Shown here one piece after another: positions 14,972-15,902 of a stretch of DNA of 15,902 nucleotides. Made by a program: the position numbers and the translations under genes. Under the pieces are notes generated by a model. It saw only the letters and a list, made by a program, of their open reading frames with translations. It was not told the origin of the DNA and made no database searches. The DNA lies in assembly GCA_020718525.1 (NCBI GenBank), contig DYRX01000058.1, positions 1 through 15,902 on the forward strand. The letters are read 5' to 3'. Each line of letters begins with the position of its first letter. Positions within the stretch are counted from its first letter, which is position 1. This stretch comes from Victivallis vadensis. Lineage in GTDB: Bacteria; Verrucomicrobiota; Lentisphaeria; Victivallales; GWF2-50-93.

Positions 14972-15300
14972 CTATGGGGTTGCGTCTTCCGCAGTCAAAA
15001 TCACAGGGAAGCAGATGTCGCCGCGGTTGGGGAGTTTTTGCAAACCGGCGTTGATTACTCCGTCGTCGGTCAGATTCTCCCCCACGCTGTAGACAATGTA
15101 TCCGTTCGCTTCGTATTCCAGCTCGTCCGTTCCATTCTCTTTCTTTTGCTCTTTCTTAAGCTTTATAAATCCCTTTTTGTATCTCAGCGGAGCTCCGTCA
15201 AAAGGATCGCTTGGCGGGGAATCTAGAAATTCCGGAAAAAGCTCGCTTAGCGCCCCGTGCAATTTGCCGTGTTTCAAGTGAAAGCGACAAACGGCTACGG
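14972..15300 (-). pseudogene. C-terminal remnant of a DPFDGxPLRY-type protein, broken by an insertion
   Basis: The minus frame from about 15300 to the TAG at 14972 reads VAVCRFHLKHGKLHGAL, then SELFPEFLDSPPSDPFDG, then APLRYKKGF and later NGYIVYSVGEN. This matches the C-terminal end I know from many uncharacterised PVC proteins (HGxxPxxLxELxPxxLxxxPxDPFDGxPLRY, then GYxxYSVGxN, then DIxFPV). No ATG precedes it before the in-frame TAA near 15372; only a TTG at 15277 would start it, in the middle of the conserved block. The N-terminal several hundred residues are therefore missing. Transposase-like sequence on the other strand begins at about 15310-15335, so the gene was most likely cut by that insertion. 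It is presumably non-functional. Confidence 0.65.
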
Positions 15301-15309
15301 AGACAAGAG

Positions 15310-15902
15310 CAACGGACGCCTGTGCTGCAGCTTGTGGAGGGGCAACGTGAGGCAGAGAGTCGTCGCGTCCTTAGGCAGTCTTTCGCCGCCAACCCGCGAG
15401 ATCAGGGAGATCGCGCAGGAAGTTGAGAACAGGATTCGCGGCATCCAGTCTCTCATTCCTCTGAAGCCTTCTGTCGCGAAGTGGGCGGACATGATAATAG
15501 GGGGAGAGGACGCGACCGAAGCTTTTTGCTCCGCGCCAACCAACCGGCAGGATATCCGACATCCTCCTCTCGGAGCACCACGGTATTGAAAGGCATTTGC
15601 GGGAACGTGAAAAGACGCTTTTCAGCCTGAGCGGCTCGATAATCCTCTACGATCTTACAAACAGCTATTTCGAGGACCAGTGCCTGAGGAATCCCAAGGC
15701 CAGACGCGGGCATTCCAAGGAGAAGCGGGACGACTGCCTCCTCCTTTCGCTCGGGCTTGTTCTCGACGGGGACGGATTCCCGGAAAGAATTCTAAGACGA
15801 CTTCTGCACGCCGGAATCATTTTCCATGATCGGCGGCCGGGGCTCCAGAAAGCCTGTCTTCCTCAAAAGAGCCCGGAAGGACGGCGAACTTGTGATCCTC
15901 TG
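15310..15902 (+). pseudogene. frameshifted IS1634-like (IS4-group) transposase, runs off the right edge
   Basis: Transposase segments appear in successive frames. Around 15318-15345 frame 1 gives RTPVLQLVEG. From about 15340 frame 2 gives NVRQRVVASLGSL and a helical stretch to about 15545. From 15549 frame 3 gives SDILLSEHHGIERHL, then LYDLTNSYFE, RRGHSKEKRDDC and LSLGLVLDGDGFP. The YDLTNxYFE block holds the first Asp of the DDE triad, and SKEKR-(S/D)DCxLxxLGLVLDxxGFP is a hallmark of IS1634-type enzymes. After about 15795 the match fades, and frame 1 reads KRARKDGELVIL to the edge. At least two frameshifts make it inactive. Terminal inverted repeats cannot be defined because the right end is outside. 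Confidence 0.75.

Overview
The window looks like chromosome of an anaerobic, amino-acid-fermenting Gram-negative bacterium, probably of the PVC group (Lentisphaerota, Kiritimatiellota or a relative). The phylum is inferred from gene content only: a WPxFxGPxxNG PQQ-type propeller, a DUF4159 protein, a long Fn3/InlB-repeat secreted protein, a truncated DPFDGxPLRY protein and an IS1634-like transposase. None of these proves it.

Positions 1-7832 are one leftward operon. In transcription order it holds a GntR-type regulator, glutamate mutase S subunit (GlmS), the mutase-reactivating ATPase (GlmL/MutL), glutamate mutase E subunit (GlmE), methylaspartate ammonia-lyase, an AtuA-like protein, a DUF4387 protein and a P-loop NTPase cut by the left edge. 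Most junctions are 4-bp ATGA overlaps, so translation is probably coupled. GlmS/GlmE convert glutamate to 3-methylaspartate with adenosylcobalamin, and the lyase deaminates that to mesaconate. The catalytic residues visible in GlmS, GlmE and the lyase match the clostridial enzymes almost residue for residue. No mesaconase or citramalate lyase is seen. The three downstream genes have no established role and may be the least described part of the window. The operon promoter carries two exact 20-bp tandem units, a likely GntR operator.

Positions 8096-12313 run rightward: a secreted PQQ-like beta-propeller protein, then an 881-residue secreted protein with three Fn3-like modules, four InlB-like repeats and an unassigned C-terminal region.

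Positions 12314-13191 hold a decayed reading frame that resembles a small nucleotidyltransferase, interrupted in frame by a 44-bp hairpin, and then a leftward GNAT acetyltransferase with NodA-like features. Positions 13503-14923 hold a coupled pair of secreted proteins, the second carrying DUF4159. From 14972 to the right edge, the C-terminal stump of a leftward gene abuts a frameshifted IS1634-like transposase, which suggests an old insertion that broke the gene.
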